From the NCBI RefSeq assembly GCF_030160635.1, contig NZ_BSOS01000065.1, forward strand, positions 186,001-250,000: a stretch of DNA of 64,000 nucleotides, in the 5' to 3' direction. Numbering within the stretch: the stretch's first letter is position 1; every line of letters starts with the position of its first letter. The translations under genes were made by a program, and so were the position numbers. Origin of the DNA: Acidocella aquatica. Lineage in GTDB: Bacteria; Pseudomonadota; Alphaproteobacteria; Acetobacterales; Acetobacteraceae. Below, one piece after another: positions 1 to 8,357 of the stretch. The notes under the pieces were generated by a model that was given only the letters and a program-made list of their open reading frames with translations, had not been told where the DNA came from and did no database searches.

Positions 1-594
1 GGCGTATAAAAAGTTGATGTCCTCAACATCGGCGACCGGAAGCGCGAACCCGGCGCGCTGGAGCAGCCCGGCGCAGTCGCGCAGGTCGGGGAAGGGGGAG
101 ACGCGCGGGCTGACGGCGCCAGTGAGGGTTTCCTCGGCGGTGAGCAGGGCGGTGCGCAAGGTGGCCAGCGTGCCCAGCGCCGGCATGCTGGCGAGCAGCA
201 GCCCTTTTGGGTTGAGCGCGCGGCGTAGCTGGATGAGCGCGCCGGGGAGGTCGTTGATCCAGTGCAGCGAGAAATGCGCGGCGATGAGGTCAAACTTGCG
301 CCCCTCCAGGCCGAAGTTTTCGCTGGCGATCACGAGCGGTTCGCCGCCGGCCTGGGCCGCGAGGCGGGGGGAGACATCGGCGGAGACAACCTGCATGCCG
401 CGTGCGCGCAGGGCCGGGGCAATGGCGCCGCGGCCGCCGAAGTCAAGCGCGGTGGTGAAGGTCTGGGTGGTGTCGTCCAGGCGGCCGAGCAGGCGGGCGG
501 CGAGTTCGTCCAGCACCGGGGCGATGTTTTTGAGGCGGGGGGCGGCGCGGTCGCGGTGTTTGCGCATCGCCTCGAAGTCGAAAATCTGGTCCAA
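1..594 (-). CDS. Class I SAM-dependent methyltransferase (NDUFAF5/BioC-like), 3' end cut by window
   Basis: The reverse strand gives 198 open codons running off the window edge. The N-terminus reads LDQIFDFEAMRKHRDRAAP, typical of alphaproteobacterial relatives of mitochondrial NDUFAF5 and of BioC. A degenerate SAM-binding loop (LDFGGRGAIAP, near residue 50) and the post-motif segment AAHFSLHWINDLPGAL fit this family, which methylates or hydroxylates protein or acyl substrates. The start is taken as TTG at 594-592 because an SD-like AGAGGG lies 7 nt upstream and the family N-terminus begins there; the first ATG, at 567, would remove conserved residues. The gene is exactly back to back with comF, with no intergenic base. 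The family is fairly sure, the substrate unknown. Confidence 0.8.
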   Translation of the reverse strand, partial: MDQIFDFEAMRKHRDRAAPRLKNIAPVLDELAARLLGRLDDTTQTFTTALDFGGRGAIAPALRARGMQVVSADVSPRLAAQAGGEPLVIASENFGLEGRKFDLIAAHFSLHWINDLPGALIQLRRALNPKGLLLASMPALGTLATLRTALLTAEETLTGAVSPRVSPFPDLRDCAGLLQRAGFALPVADVEDINFLYA

Positions 595-1326
595 ATGAAA
601 ACCCTCTTGCGGCGCGTGCTTGATACCCTGCTGCCGCCTGGCTGTCTCGCCTGCGATACGCCGGTTGATGATGACGGGCAGTTTTGTCTCGGTTGTTTCC
701 GCGTGGCGAATTTTGTCTCGGCGCCGATGTGCGCGCAATGCGGGGCGCCGCTGCCCCATGGCGGCTTGGCCGGTGAGGGGGGGCTGTGCCCGCATTGCGC
801 CGCGCGGCCACCCGCCTTCACGCAGGCGCGCGCCGCGCTGCGTTATGATGAGACCGCGAAGAAACTGATCCTGCCCTTTAAATATGCCGACCGCACGGAG
901 ATGGCGCGCGGGCTGGCGCGGCTGATGCGCCGCCCGGGGGCGCGGATGCTGGCGGCGGCGGATGTGCTGGTGCCGGTGCCGCTGCACAGGCTCCGGCTGC
1001 GGGCGCGGCGTTATAACCAGGCGGCGCTGCTGGCGCGCGAACTGGCGCGGCTCAGCGGGCGGCCCTGTGTGCCCGATGGGCTGATCCGCCAGAAACATAC
1101 GGCGCCGCTGGAGGGGTTGAGCGTTGCGCAGCGGCAGGCGGAATTGACCGAGGCGATCATGTTGCGTCCCGGATTCGAGGTGGCGGGGCTGTGTGTTCTG
1201 CTGATTGATGATGTCATGACCTCCGGCACGACCGCGGATGCCTGCGCCACCGCGCTGCTGGCAGCGGGCGCGGGGCGGGTGGATGTGCTCACCGTGGCGC
1301 GCGTGGCTGATCTGCGATTTGAGTAA
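595..1326 (+). CDS. comF: ComF family phosphoribosyltransferase-like protein
   Basis: This is a 243-residue ComF-type protein, usual length for the family. The N-terminus carries three CxxC-like pairs (CLAC, CLGC, CAQC, CPHC within residues 18-65), the zinc-ribbon-like region of ComF proteins. The C-terminal half holds the PRPP-binding signature VLLIDDVMTSGTTADAC. Homologues are linked to natural transformation and DNA uptake, but many alphaproteobacterial copies are annotated only by domain and no other competence gene is visible here. The ATG at 595 gives the expected N-terminus; no clear ribosome binding site precedes it. A short gap leads to grxC on the same strand, so cotranscription with the redox genes downstream is plausible. 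Confidence 0.85.
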   Translation: MKTLLRRVLDTLLPPGCLACDTPVDDDGQFCLGCFRVANFVSAPMCAQCGAPLPHGGLAGEGGLCPHCAARPPAFTQARAALRYDETAKKLILPFKYADRTEMARGLARLMRRPGARMLAAADVLVPVPLHRLRLRARRYNQAALLARELARLSGRPCVPDGLIRQKHTAPLEGLSVAQRQAELTEAIMLRPGFEVAGLCVLLIDDVMTSGTTADACATALLAAGAGRVDVLTVARVADLRFE

Positions 1327-1358
1327 AAAGCACTTGCATAAGCCTAACGCTCGGCTAG

Positions 1359-1625
1359 ATGACTGGGATGGCTGATATTGAAATTTATACCCAGGATTTT
1401 TGCCCCTATTGCGTGCGCGCCAAGGCGTTGCTCCAGCAAAAGGGGATTGGCTTTACTGAAATAAACGCGCCGGGCGGCTCGGCGGCGCGCGCGCAGGCGC
1501 GTGAGCGTTCTGGCGGGAAAACATCGGTGCCGCAGATTTTTATCGACGGCAAAGCGGTTGGCGGGTGCGATGATCTTTTTGCCCTCGAGCGCGCGGGCAG
1601 GCTGGATGCCTTGCTGGGCAAATGA
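1359..1625 (+). CDS. grxC: Glutaredoxin 3
   Basis: A small thioredoxin-fold dithiol oxidoreductase of 88 residues that reduces disulfides or glutathione mixed disulfides in the cytoplasm. It has the CPYC active site at residues 15-18, the TSVPQIFI cis-proline segment and GGCDDL near the glutathione site, all standard for class 1 glutaredoxins. A second ATG at 1368 would start the protein at MADIEIYTQ and fits the family slightly better; no strong ribosome binding site separates the two. The stop overlaps the start of the DUF1178 gene (ATGA at 1622), indicating translational coupling. Confidence 0.93.
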   Translation: MTGMADIEIYTQDFCPYCVRAKALLQQKGIGFTEINAPGGSAARAQARERSGGKTSVPQIFIDGKAVGGCDDLFALERAGRLDALLGK

Positions 1626-2077
1626 TCCATTACCAGTTGCATTGCGCCGGCGCGCATGAGTTCGACGGCTGGTTCAAGGACAGCGACGCCTTCGAGCGTC
1701 AGGCCAAGCGCGGGTTGATCTCCTGCCCGGTTTGCAGCGGGACCAAGGTGGAACGCGCGCTGATGGCGCCGGGGATTCCCCGCAAGGGCCGCGTGAAACC
1801 AGTGGAAACCATGCCCGTGCCCGAACCGGCAAAACCGGCGGCCGGGGGTGTCATCCCCGATGCGGTGCGCGCGGCGTTGGGGAAATTGCGCGCCGAAGTG
1901 GAGAAGAGCTGCGACTATGTGGGCAATGATTTTGCCGAGGAAGCGCGGCGGATTCACCATGGCGAGGCCCCGCCGCGCGGGATTTATGGCGAGAGCAGCG
2001 ACGAGGAGGCTGAAGCCCTGGCCGATGAAGGAATTGATATTGCCCGCATCCCCTGGGTGCCGCGCACGGATAGTTGA
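1622..2077 (+). CDS. DUF1178 family protein
   Basis: A 151-residue cytoplasmic protein of the DUF1178 family, function unknown. The N-terminus IHYQLHCAGAHEFDGWF followed by LISCPVCSGTKVERALMAP is the family signature: a zinc-ribbon-like start with one CPVC pair, then a charged C-terminus ending in an acidic region. The start codon overlaps the grxC stop. The grxC-DUF1178 pairing is common in alphaproteobacteria and hints at a redox or metal-related role, but that is inference only. Confidence 0.85.
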   Translation: MIHYQLHCAGAHEFDGWFKDSDAFERQAKRGLISCPVCSGTKVERALMAPGIPRKGRVKPVETMPVPEPAKPAAGGVIPDAVRAALGKLRAEVEKSCDYVGNDFAEEARRIHHGEAPPRGIYGESSDEEAEALADEGIDIARIPWVPRTDS

Positions 2078-2107
2078 GTCAGGCGGCGCTGGCCCTAGCC
2101 CGCGCCC

Positions 2108-3064
2108 CTAACCGGCGCCAATAAGCACGCCGGTCGCGAACACCAGCGCGCCGCCCAGCGCCACCTGCAATGTGGCGCGGATGGGGGAGGTGTCCATGAA
2201 TTTCCAGCGGATCCAGGAGATGAGGGCGAGTTCGACCGCGACCACGCAGAAGGCGACGAGCAGCGCCATGTGCAGGCTGGGGATGAGGAAGGGCAAGGTG
2301 TGGCCGATGCCGCCCAGGGTTGTCATCAGCCCGGTGACCACGCCGCGGATATAGGGCGTGCCGCGCCCGGTCAGGCTGCCATCGTCGGAGAGGGCTTCGG
2401 CGAAGCCCATGGAGATGCCCGCCCCCAGCGAGGCGGCGGCGCCGACGATGAAGGCGGCGTGCGGATGGCCGGTGGAGAAGGCGGCGGCGAAAATCGGCGC
2501 CAGGGTGGAGACGGAGCCATCCATCAGCCCGACCAGGCCGGGCTGGATGTATTGCAGCATGAAGGCGCGTTCGGCGTGGATGTCTTCGGCGCGGCGGGTT
2601 TTATCGGGCAGGTTTTTGGCGGAGAGCTCGTCGGCGCGGTGTTCGTGCTCAACCTCCGCCTCAGCGAGGTCGCCGAGCAGCTTGCGGATGGAAACATCGG
2701 TCGCGCGCGAGGCGGCGAGGCGGTAGAAGCGCTGGGTTTCGGCTTCCATGCTTTCCACGAGGCTGCGGATGTCGTCGATGCTGGGCTTGGGCAGCTGCCA
2801 GACGGGCTTGCGGGTGAGGAACCCGCGTACGTCCTGCCTACGGATCAGCGGAATATGCTCGCCGAATTTTTCGCGGTAGAGGTCGAGCAGCTTGTGGCGG
2901 TGCTCGTTTTCCTCGGCGGCCATGTCGATGAACATTTGCGCCGAGGCGGGGTATTCCTCGCGCAGGCGTTCGGCGACGTCGTTATAGATACGTCCGTCCT
3001 CTTCCTCGGCGCCGATGGCGAGCGCCAGGACCTCACGTTCGGAAAGCTGTGAGAAATCGCGCAT
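2108..3064 (-). CDS. mbfA: MbfA-type membrane ferritin / iron exporter (rubrerythrin domain + VIT1 domain)
   Basis: A 318-residue protein in two parts. The N-terminal half (about 1-160) is a ferritin-like four-helix domain with ferroxidase-type residues in EEENEHRHK and EAEVEHEHR. The C-terminal half (about 170-318) is a VIT1/CCC1-type membrane domain with the conserved DGSVSTL segment and several hydrophobic helices. This is the layout of MbfA, which exports iron and protects against peroxide and acid stress in Bradyrhizobium and Agrobacterium. The start at 3064 is chosen over an upstream in-frame codon because AGGAGG lies 8 nt before it. A palindrome upstream may be its operator. Confidence in family is high; the transport role follows from homologues. 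Confidence 0.9.
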   Translation of the reverse strand: MRDFSQLSEREVLALAIGAEEEDGRIYNDVAERLREEYPASAQMFIDMAAEENEHRHKLLDLYREKFGEHIPLIRRQDVRGFLTRKPVWQLPKPSIDDIRSLVESMEAETQRFYRLAASRATDVSIRKLLGDLAEAEVEHEHRADELSAKNLPDKTRRAEDIHAERAFMLQYIQPGLVGLMDGSVSTLAPIFAAAFSTGHPHAAFIVGAAASLGAGISMGFAEALSDDGSLTGRGTPYIRGVVTGLMTTLGGIGHTLPFLIPSLHMALLVAFCVVAVELALISWIRWKFMDTSPIRATLQVALGGALVFATGVLIGAG

Positions 3065-3123
3065 GAAACACTCCTCCTGATGCGCCCATGTGGCGGCAGA
3101 TGGTGGTTTGGTCAAGCGAATCA

Positions 3124-3160
3124 TACGGTTTTGCGAATGCGTCGCATTCCGGCAAACCGT
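3124..3160. promoter_or_regulatory. Palindrome upstream of mbfA (candidate metal-regulator operator or hairpin)
   Basis: The segment contains GAATGC-N3-GCATTC flanked by ACGGTTT and AAACCGT, an imperfect 36-bp dyad lying 60 bp upstream of the mbfA start and 64 bp before the divergent sulfotransferase gene. mbfA genes elsewhere are controlled by iron regulators of the Fur superfamily (Irr). The dyad does not match the Irr ICE consensus, so assignment to a specific regulator is inference. Confidence 0.35.
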
Positions 3161-3223
3161 TGAAGCGGTTCATGTTTTACCGCGCGCGCGGGTGGCGTTG
3201 CCGCATGGGGCAAAGCGGGTAAT

Positions 3224-5104
3224 ATGGGGTGGCAACGGACTGGCGTGGACACGGTGACGCAACAAAAATTGGATGATGTTTTGTGCCGTTGTGGTAGCGG
3301 GCTGCGCCGGGTGCGGTGCTGCGATGCTGATATCTCCGCCTGGCCGGGGGGCGAGGCGGTTGATGCGCTGGATGCCCAGGGGCAGGAGGCGGTTAAGCTT
3401 TTCAACGAGAAGAAATACGTTGAGGCCGAGGCGCTGGCGCTGAAGCTGCTGGATTTGGCGCCGAACCTGCGCCCGGCGTTGCGGGTGCTCTTTGAGATCC
3501 GCAAGGCGCAGAAGCGCGGCACGGCGGAGGAGGCGCTGGCGATAAGGCTGGCGGCGCTGCCCGGCGCGCCGGCGGTGCGCGCGGCGGCTAATTTGCTGCT
3601 GGCGCAATATTATGTGGGGCAGGGGCGCTATGCGCTGGCCCGCCCGCCCGCCGCCGAGGCGGTGATGGCCACCCCCCGGGATGCCACCGCGCAGCATGTG
3701 CTGGGCGTGGTGCTGACCGAGAGCGGGGCGCTGCAGGCCGGTGAACGGCACTATCGCCGGGCGCTGGCTGTGCTGGGGCGCGATGACGGGGTGGTGTTGG
3801 CGAATCTGGCCTGGAATTTGAAATTGCAGGGGCGGCTGGATGATGCCGTGGTGATTTACGAACAGGCCCTCGCGCTGCGGCCGGACAACCGGCGCGGCCA
3901 GGGTGGTTACGCGCAGGCGGAGTTCGCGCGCGGCAACCGGGAAAAGGCGCTGCGCCTGCTCGATGATGGTTTGGCCCGCTGGCCCGATGACAGGGCGCTG
4001 CGGCTGCTGCGCGCGATGGCGGATTTGGCCATGGGCGATGCCGAGGCGGTGCTGGCGCGGCTCAGCAATGCGCCGGAGACCCTGCTCTCAGCCGAGCTTT
4101 GCACGCGCGGCCAGGCGCTGGCGCGGCTTGGCCGCCCGGTGGAAGCGGTGCAGCATTACGCAACCGCGAAATTGCTCCAGCGTGAGCGCCATGGCCAGCA
4201 ATATCAGGCGGAGGCGTTCGCCGCCAAGGCAGAGGCCTGCAAGGCGTATTTCACCGCCGAGCGGGTGCAGCCGCTGCCCCGCGCGGTGGCGCCGCCAGCC
4301 CGCCAGCCGGTGTTTCTGCTGGGGTTTGCGCGCTCGGGCAGTAGCCTTCTGGAGCAGTTGCTAGGCCAGGTGCCGGGTTTTGCGGCGGGGGATGAGTTCT
4401 TCCCGGTGGCGGAGTTGAATGAGATAATTCCGGCGCTGGCCGGTGCCGCGCGCGATTATCCCGAGGCGCTGGATCACGCTCTGGTGGGTGATGGCTGGGC
4501 GCTGCCCGAGCGGCTGCGCCAGCGCTATGAGGAAGCGCGGAACCAGCTGGGGCTGGCGCGGCCGGGGGTGCAATTCATCACCGACCGTTCGGCCTCCAAC
4601 CATTGGCAGCTTGGGCTGATCAAGCTCTTGTTCCCGGATGCGCCGGTTATTCATGTGCTGCGCCATCCGCTCGATGTCATGCTCTCCAACCTTGGGCAGG
4701 ACCGCCGGCTGGAGGCAAATTGCGGGGTTTCAATGCTGGCGCTGGCGCGCCACTATGCGCTGGTGATGTCGCTGATCCGGCATTTTCGCGGGCAGTTGAC
4801 GTTGCGCTATCTGCCGGTGCGCTATGAGGATTTGGTGAGTGATACCGCCGCCAGCCTGCGCCGCGTGGTGGAGTTTGCGGGCGCGGACCCGGCGGCGGTG
4901 CCGCCCGAGGCGGTGTTGCGGGCGAATAGCGCCATGCCGCCCGGCCCGGTGCCGGCGCATTTTTCGGGGCGGGAGGCGGTGCATGGGCGCGGGCTGTATC
5001 GCCACCGCGCTTATCAGACCCAGATGCCGGCGCTGTTCGCCGAGGTGCGGGAGATTTTGGACCCCTGGATTGCCGAACTTGGCTATCGGGAGGACGGACC
5101 ATGA
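3224..5104 (+). CDS. TPR-repeat sulfotransferase
   Basis: A 626-residue fusion. Residues about 30-350 form tetratricopeptide repeats (for example NLAWNLKLQGRLDDAVVIYE and the next repeat ALALRPDNRRGQGGYAQAEF). The C-terminal 260 residues form a PAPS-dependent sulfotransferase domain: the 5'-phosphosulfate loop LLGFARSGSSLLEQLL near residue 365 and the 3'-phosphate region ITDRSASNHWQLGL followed by PVIHVLRHPLDVMLS. The N-terminus has a small cysteine cluster (CRCGSGLRRVRCC). TPR sulfotransferases are presumed to sulfate glycans or proteins, but acceptors are mostly unknown. A GTG at 3245 is an alternative start. The stop overlaps the next TPR gene by ATGA, so they are coupled. Confidence 0.85.
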   Translation: MGWQRTGVDTVTQQKLDDVLCRCGSGLRRVRCCDADISAWPGGEAVDALDAQGQEAVKLFNEKKYVEAEALALKLLDLAPNLRPALRVLFEIRKAQKRGTAEEALAIRLAALPGAPAVRAAANLLLAQYYVGQGRYALARPPAAEAVMATPRDATAQHVLGVVLTESGALQAGERHYRRALAVLGRDDGVVLANLAWNLKLQGRLDDAVVIYEQALALRPDNRRGQGGYAQAEFARGNREKALRLLDDGLARWPDDRALRLLRAMADLAMGDAEAVLARLSNAPETLLSAELCTRGQALARLGRPVEAVQHYATAKLLQRERHGQQYQAEAFAAKAEACKAYFTAERVQPLPRAVAPPARQPVFLLGFARSGSSLLEQLLGQVPGFAAGDEFFPVAELNEIIPALAGAARDYPEALDHALVGDGWALPERLRQRYEEARNQLGLARPGVQFITDRSASNHWQLGLIKLLFPDAPVIHVLRHPLDVMLSNLGQDRRLEANCGVSMLALARHYALVMSLIRHFRGQLTLRYLPVRYEDLVSDTAASLRRVVEFAGADPAAVPPEAVLRANSAMPPGPVPAHFSGREAVHGRGLYRHRAYQTQMPALFAEVREILDPWIAELGYREDGP

Positions 5105-6471
5105 GCGGCGCGCAGCCGGGCAAGCAGGTTGTGCCGCTGGCCGAGGCGCTGGCCAGGCTGGCGGCGCTGGAGCAGGCCAACAAGCTGGTGGAGGCGGATG
5201 ATCTGGCCAACCGCATGCTGGCCGCGATGCCCGAGCATCCGCATATTCTGCATCTGGCGGGGATTATCGCGTATCGCAACGGGCGGATCGCGCAGGCGGT
5301 GGAGCGGATGGAAAAATCCGAGGTGCTGGCGCCCGAGGCGGCACTTTATCCGCGCAATATGTGCGAGGTGTATCGCGGCGCCGGGCAGCTCGATGATGCG
5401 CTGCGCGCGGGGCGGCGGGCGATTGAGCTGGCGCCGCGGGATGCGCGGGCGTATTTCAATCTTGCGCTGATTCACTACGAAAGACTGGAGCTAGACGAGG
5501 CGGTGCGGATTGCCGATCAGGCGATCGCGCTGGAGCCTGATTTTGCCGAGGCGCATTTTGAGAAGGCCGAGGCGCTGCTGCTGGGCGGGCGCATGAAGGA
5601 AGGCTGGGAGAGCTATGAATGGCGCTTCAAGCTAAAGCAGGCCGAGGGGATGCTGCCCAAAACCGGCAAGCCGCAATGGGACGGCCGGCCGCTGGCGCCG
5701 GGCAAGCTGTTGATTGTCGGCGACCAGGGGTTTGGCGACTGCATCCAGTTCAGCCGGTTGATCCCCTGGGCGGCGCTGCTGTGTCCGCAGCCGGTGCTGG
5801 CCTGTTCGGGCGAGCTGACCACGATTTTGCGGCAGATTTCCGGGATTGGAAAAATCGTCACGCGCTGGGAGGATACCGGCGATTACGAGGCGTATATCCC
5901 GCTCTCCGGCCTGCCGCGCCTGGCTGGGATCACCACTGAGAACGTGCCCCCGGCGGGGTATCTCGCGCCCGGCCCGGCGTTGGTGGAAAGCTGGGGCGCG
6001 CGGCTGGACCGGCTGGTGCCCAAGGGCCTGCGGCGCGTCGCCCTGGTGTGGGCCGGGCGGCCGACACATAAGAACGACCGCAAGCGGACGCTGAAACTCG
6101 AACAGTTCGCGCCGCTGTTTGCGCGCGATGATCTGGCGATTCTCACGGTGCAGAAGGGCGAGCAGATTGCCCAGGTGGGCGGTTATTACGGCCGCGCACC
6201 GTTGTTGAATCTCGGCCCGGAGATTGTGGATTTTGCCGACACCATGGCGATATTGCGGCATGTGGAGCGGCTGGTGACCATCGACACCTCGGTTGCGCAT
6301 ATCGCGGGCGCCATCGGCGTGCCCACGGCGCTGGTGCTGCCCCATGCGCCGGACTGGCGCTGGCTGCTGGGGCGGGAGGATACGCCCTGGTATCCGTCGG
6401 TCCGGCTGTTCCGGCAGGAGCGGGCGTATGACTGGAGCGGCGTGATCGAGCGGGTTTCGGATTCGATCTGA
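5101..6471 (+). CDS. TPR protein with GT9/OGT-like glycosyltransferase C-terminal domain
   Basis: A 456-residue protein. Residues about 10-190 are TPR repeats (ARAYFNLALIHYERLELDEA and neighbours). The C-terminal 260 residues resemble the ADP-heptose/GT-B fold proteins annotated as TPR glycosyltransferases: GDQGFGDCIQFSRLIPWAALL for the entry helix, VALVWAGRP, then VERLVTIDTSVAHIAGAIG for the nucleotide-sugar binding end. It starts inside the stop of the TPR sulfotransferase, so both are probably made together and may modify the same acceptor, a glycan or a surface protein. It converges with the MFS gene across a 114-bp gap. The donor sugar cannot be told from the sequence. Confidence 0.75.
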   Translation: MSGAQPGKQVVPLAEALARLAALEQANKLVEADDLANRMLAAMPEHPHILHLAGIIAYRNGRIAQAVERMEKSEVLAPEAALYPRNMCEVYRGAGQLDDALRAGRRAIELAPRDARAYFNLALIHYERLELDEAVRIADQAIALEPDFAEAHFEKAEALLLGGRMKEGWESYEWRFKLKQAEGMLPKTGKPQWDGRPLAPGKLLIVGDQGFGDCIQFSRLIPWAALLCPQPVLACSGELTTILRQISGIGKIVTRWEDTGDYEAYIPLSGLPRLAGITTENVPPAGYLAPGPALVESWGARLDRLVPKGLRRVALVWAGRPTHKNDRKRTLKLEQFAPLFARDDLAILTVQKGEQIAQVGGYYGRAPLLNLGPEIVDFADTMAILRHVERLVTIDTSVAHIAGAIGVPTALVLPHAPDWRWLLGREDTPWYPSVRLFRQERAYDWSGVIERVSDSI

Positions 6472-6585
6472 TCGACTTGCGCGTCACGAAGCTGTGTTTT
6501 TTGTTGCAGACCCGCGCAAATTCGGGCGCGAAATAAACTAACGGATAGTTAGATAAAATCCGCGCAACCGCTCCATTTGGCGCCC

Positions 6586-7761
6586 TCAGGCCGCTCTCCA
6601 GAACCGCAACGCCACCACCAGCATCATCACCTGCATCGCGCACACGATCGCGACGCACCCCGGCCAGCCATAGCCATGCCACACCCTGCCCGGCACCACG
6701 CCACCAGCACTCCCGCCCACGTAATAAATCGCCACATACAGCCCCACGGCGGTTGATTTCGCCTCGCGCGCCGCCACGCTCACATACGCCGTCGCCAAGG
6801 TCTGCTGCATGAAAATCGCGGAACTCATCAGTAGCAGACCAAGCCCGATCAGCCAAAGCGGTGCCGCCAGCGTCAGCGCCAGCCCCACCCAAACCAGCGG
6901 CGCCGCCACCGCCATCACCCGCCGCCGCCCAAAATGGTTCGCCAGGCGTGCCGAGAGCGGGCTCATCACCACCCCGCCCAGATACACCACAAAAATCCCC
7001 CCCAGCGCCGCCGGCCCCAGAAAATAGGGCGCCGCCGCCAAACGGAAATTGATATAGGTGAATACCGCCACGAGGTTGAACAAAACGCCAAAACCGACCA
7101 CGCAGGTCGCCACCAGCTCTACATTGCTTAAATGCAACGGAAACGCCCCGAGCGCGCGGCGCACCCCATACATCGGCTGAAACAGCTTCTCCCGTGGCAG
7201 CATCACCGCGATGATCGCCGCCAGCAGCAGCGTCATCGCCGCGATCGCCCAGAATGCGGCGCGCCAGCCGAACCCGGAGGTCATCATCCCCGCCAGCAAC
7301 CGCCCGCAAAACCCGCCGAAAATCGCGCCGGACATATAAGTTCCCGCCAGCCGCGCCGCCGCTGCGCCGCTGGTCTCCTCGCCGATATAGGCAATGGTGA
7401 TGGTGAAAATAAACGGCAGCAGCAGCCCCTGCACAAACCGCCAAACCACCAGCGCCTCGAAACTCCGCGCCGTCGCCGCCAAAATTGTCGGGACCAGCAG
7501 CAGGATCACCGCGCCCAGAATAAACTTCTTGCGGCCGAACCGGTCAGAGATTAGCCCCACCACGGGCGCCGCCATCGCGGTCGCCACCAGCGGCGCTGTC
7601 ACCGTCAACCCCGTCCGCGCCTCGGAGACATGGAAACTCGCGGCCAGCACCGGCAGCAGCGCCTGCGTGCACCACATGTTGATGAACGTGGCAAAACCAC
7701 CGGCAAATGCCGCGATGTTGAGCCGCGCGCTAGAACCTGCGCTCAAAGACAGTGATGACAT
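6586..7761 (-). CDS. MFS transporter (drug/solute efflux type)
   Basis: A 391-residue major facilitator protein with about twelve hydrophobic helices. The loop 2-3 motif is VGLISDRFGRKKFILGAV, the classical MFS motif A, and a second copy lies mid-protein as LSARLANHFGRRRVMAVA. The first helix carries NMWCTQALLPVLAASFHVS, a pattern of the YnfM/arabinose-efflux-like subgroup. The start at 7761 is inferred because upstream residues are not family-like; it overlaps the 3' end of the polysaccharide export gene by 32 bp and has only a weak ribosome binding site. Substrate unknown. Confidence 0.85.
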   Translation of the reverse strand: MSSLSLSAGSSARLNIAAFAGGFATFINMWCTQALLPVLAASFHVSEARTGLTVTAPLVATAMAAPVVGLISDRFGRKKFILGAVILLLVPTILAATARSFEALVVWRFVQGLLLPFIFTITIAYIGEETSGAAAARLAGTYMSGAIFGGFCGRLLAGMMTSGFGWRAAFWAIAAMTLLLAAIIAVMLPREKLFQPMYGVRRALGAFPLHLSNVELVATCVVGFGVLFNLVAVFTYINFRLAAAPYFLGPAALGGIFVVYLGGVVMSPLSARLANHFGRRRVMAVAAPLVWVGLALTLAAPLWLIGLGLLLMSSAIFMQQTLATAYVSVAAREAKSTAVGLYVAIYYVGGSAGGVVPGRVWHGYGWPGCVAIVCAMQVMMLVVALRFWRAA

Positions 7762-8302
7762 CGCCAGGTTGCGCCAATGCAAACAGAGGAGCGCGATAGG
7801 GGGCGGGGATGCCGCCCTTCTCGCGTGTGACTCCGGCATAGCCTTGCTCAGCCCGATAGGTGAAGCCTCCCGCGACCGAAATTGCAGTCAGGACAGTCAT
7901 GCCCGGACGGAATGGATACTGCCCCGGCGTGTTCACCTCGCCCAGAATGTAGAACGGCCGGTAGGCGGCAACCTCCACCGCGACACTCGGATGCAAAATC
8001 AACCCGCCATCGCGCAGGCCGTTGGCGATGGCGGCGCTCAGCCCATCAGTGCTCAACCCCGCGGCTTTTACCAGCCCCAGCAGCGGCATATCCACCATGC
8101 CGCTGTCATCGACCTGATAAGTGCCTGACATCTGCGCCTGATCATAAATCCTGATCCGCAGCGTGTCCCCCGCTCCCAGCAGATAAGGCCCCCCGGGCGG
8201 CGGCGGCAGTGCGGCCAAATTTGCGCCCGGTGCCGCCAGCGTGGCGCAACCGCTCAAGCCCGCCAGCAATCCACAAAAAATTCCACGCCGCCCCAGCTTC
8301 AT
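7730..8302 (-). CDS. Polysaccharide export outer-membrane lipoprotein (Wza/KpsD-like, short form)
   Basis: A 190-residue protein with a lipoprotein signal peptide: basic MKLGRRG, hydrophobic core, and lipobox LSGC at about residues 16-19. The mature part starts with the Poly_export motif PYLLGAGDTLRIRIYDQ, followed by YQVDDSGMVDMPLLGLV and an SLBB-like domain containing FYILGEVNTPGQYPF. Such proteins form or line the outer-membrane channel for capsule or exopolysaccharide. The short length means one SLBB domain only. No polymerase or chain-length gene lies next to it, so it is separated from a full export locus. Its 3' end overlaps the MFS gene. Confidence 0.88.
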   Translation of the reverse strand: MKLGRRGIFCGLLAGLSGCATLAAPGANLAALPPPPGGPYLLGAGDTLRIRIYDQAQMSGTYQVDDSGMVDMPLLGLVKAAGLSTDGLSAAIANGLRDGGLILHPSVAVEVAAYRPFYILGEVNTPGQYPFRPGMTVLTAISVAGGFTYRAEQGYAGVTREKGGIPAPYRAPLFALAQPGDVITVFERRF

Positions 8303-8357
8303 GGCCCGACTATATTGTACAACTTAAAATAGCGCCAGATTGACCGGCTCATTCCCC

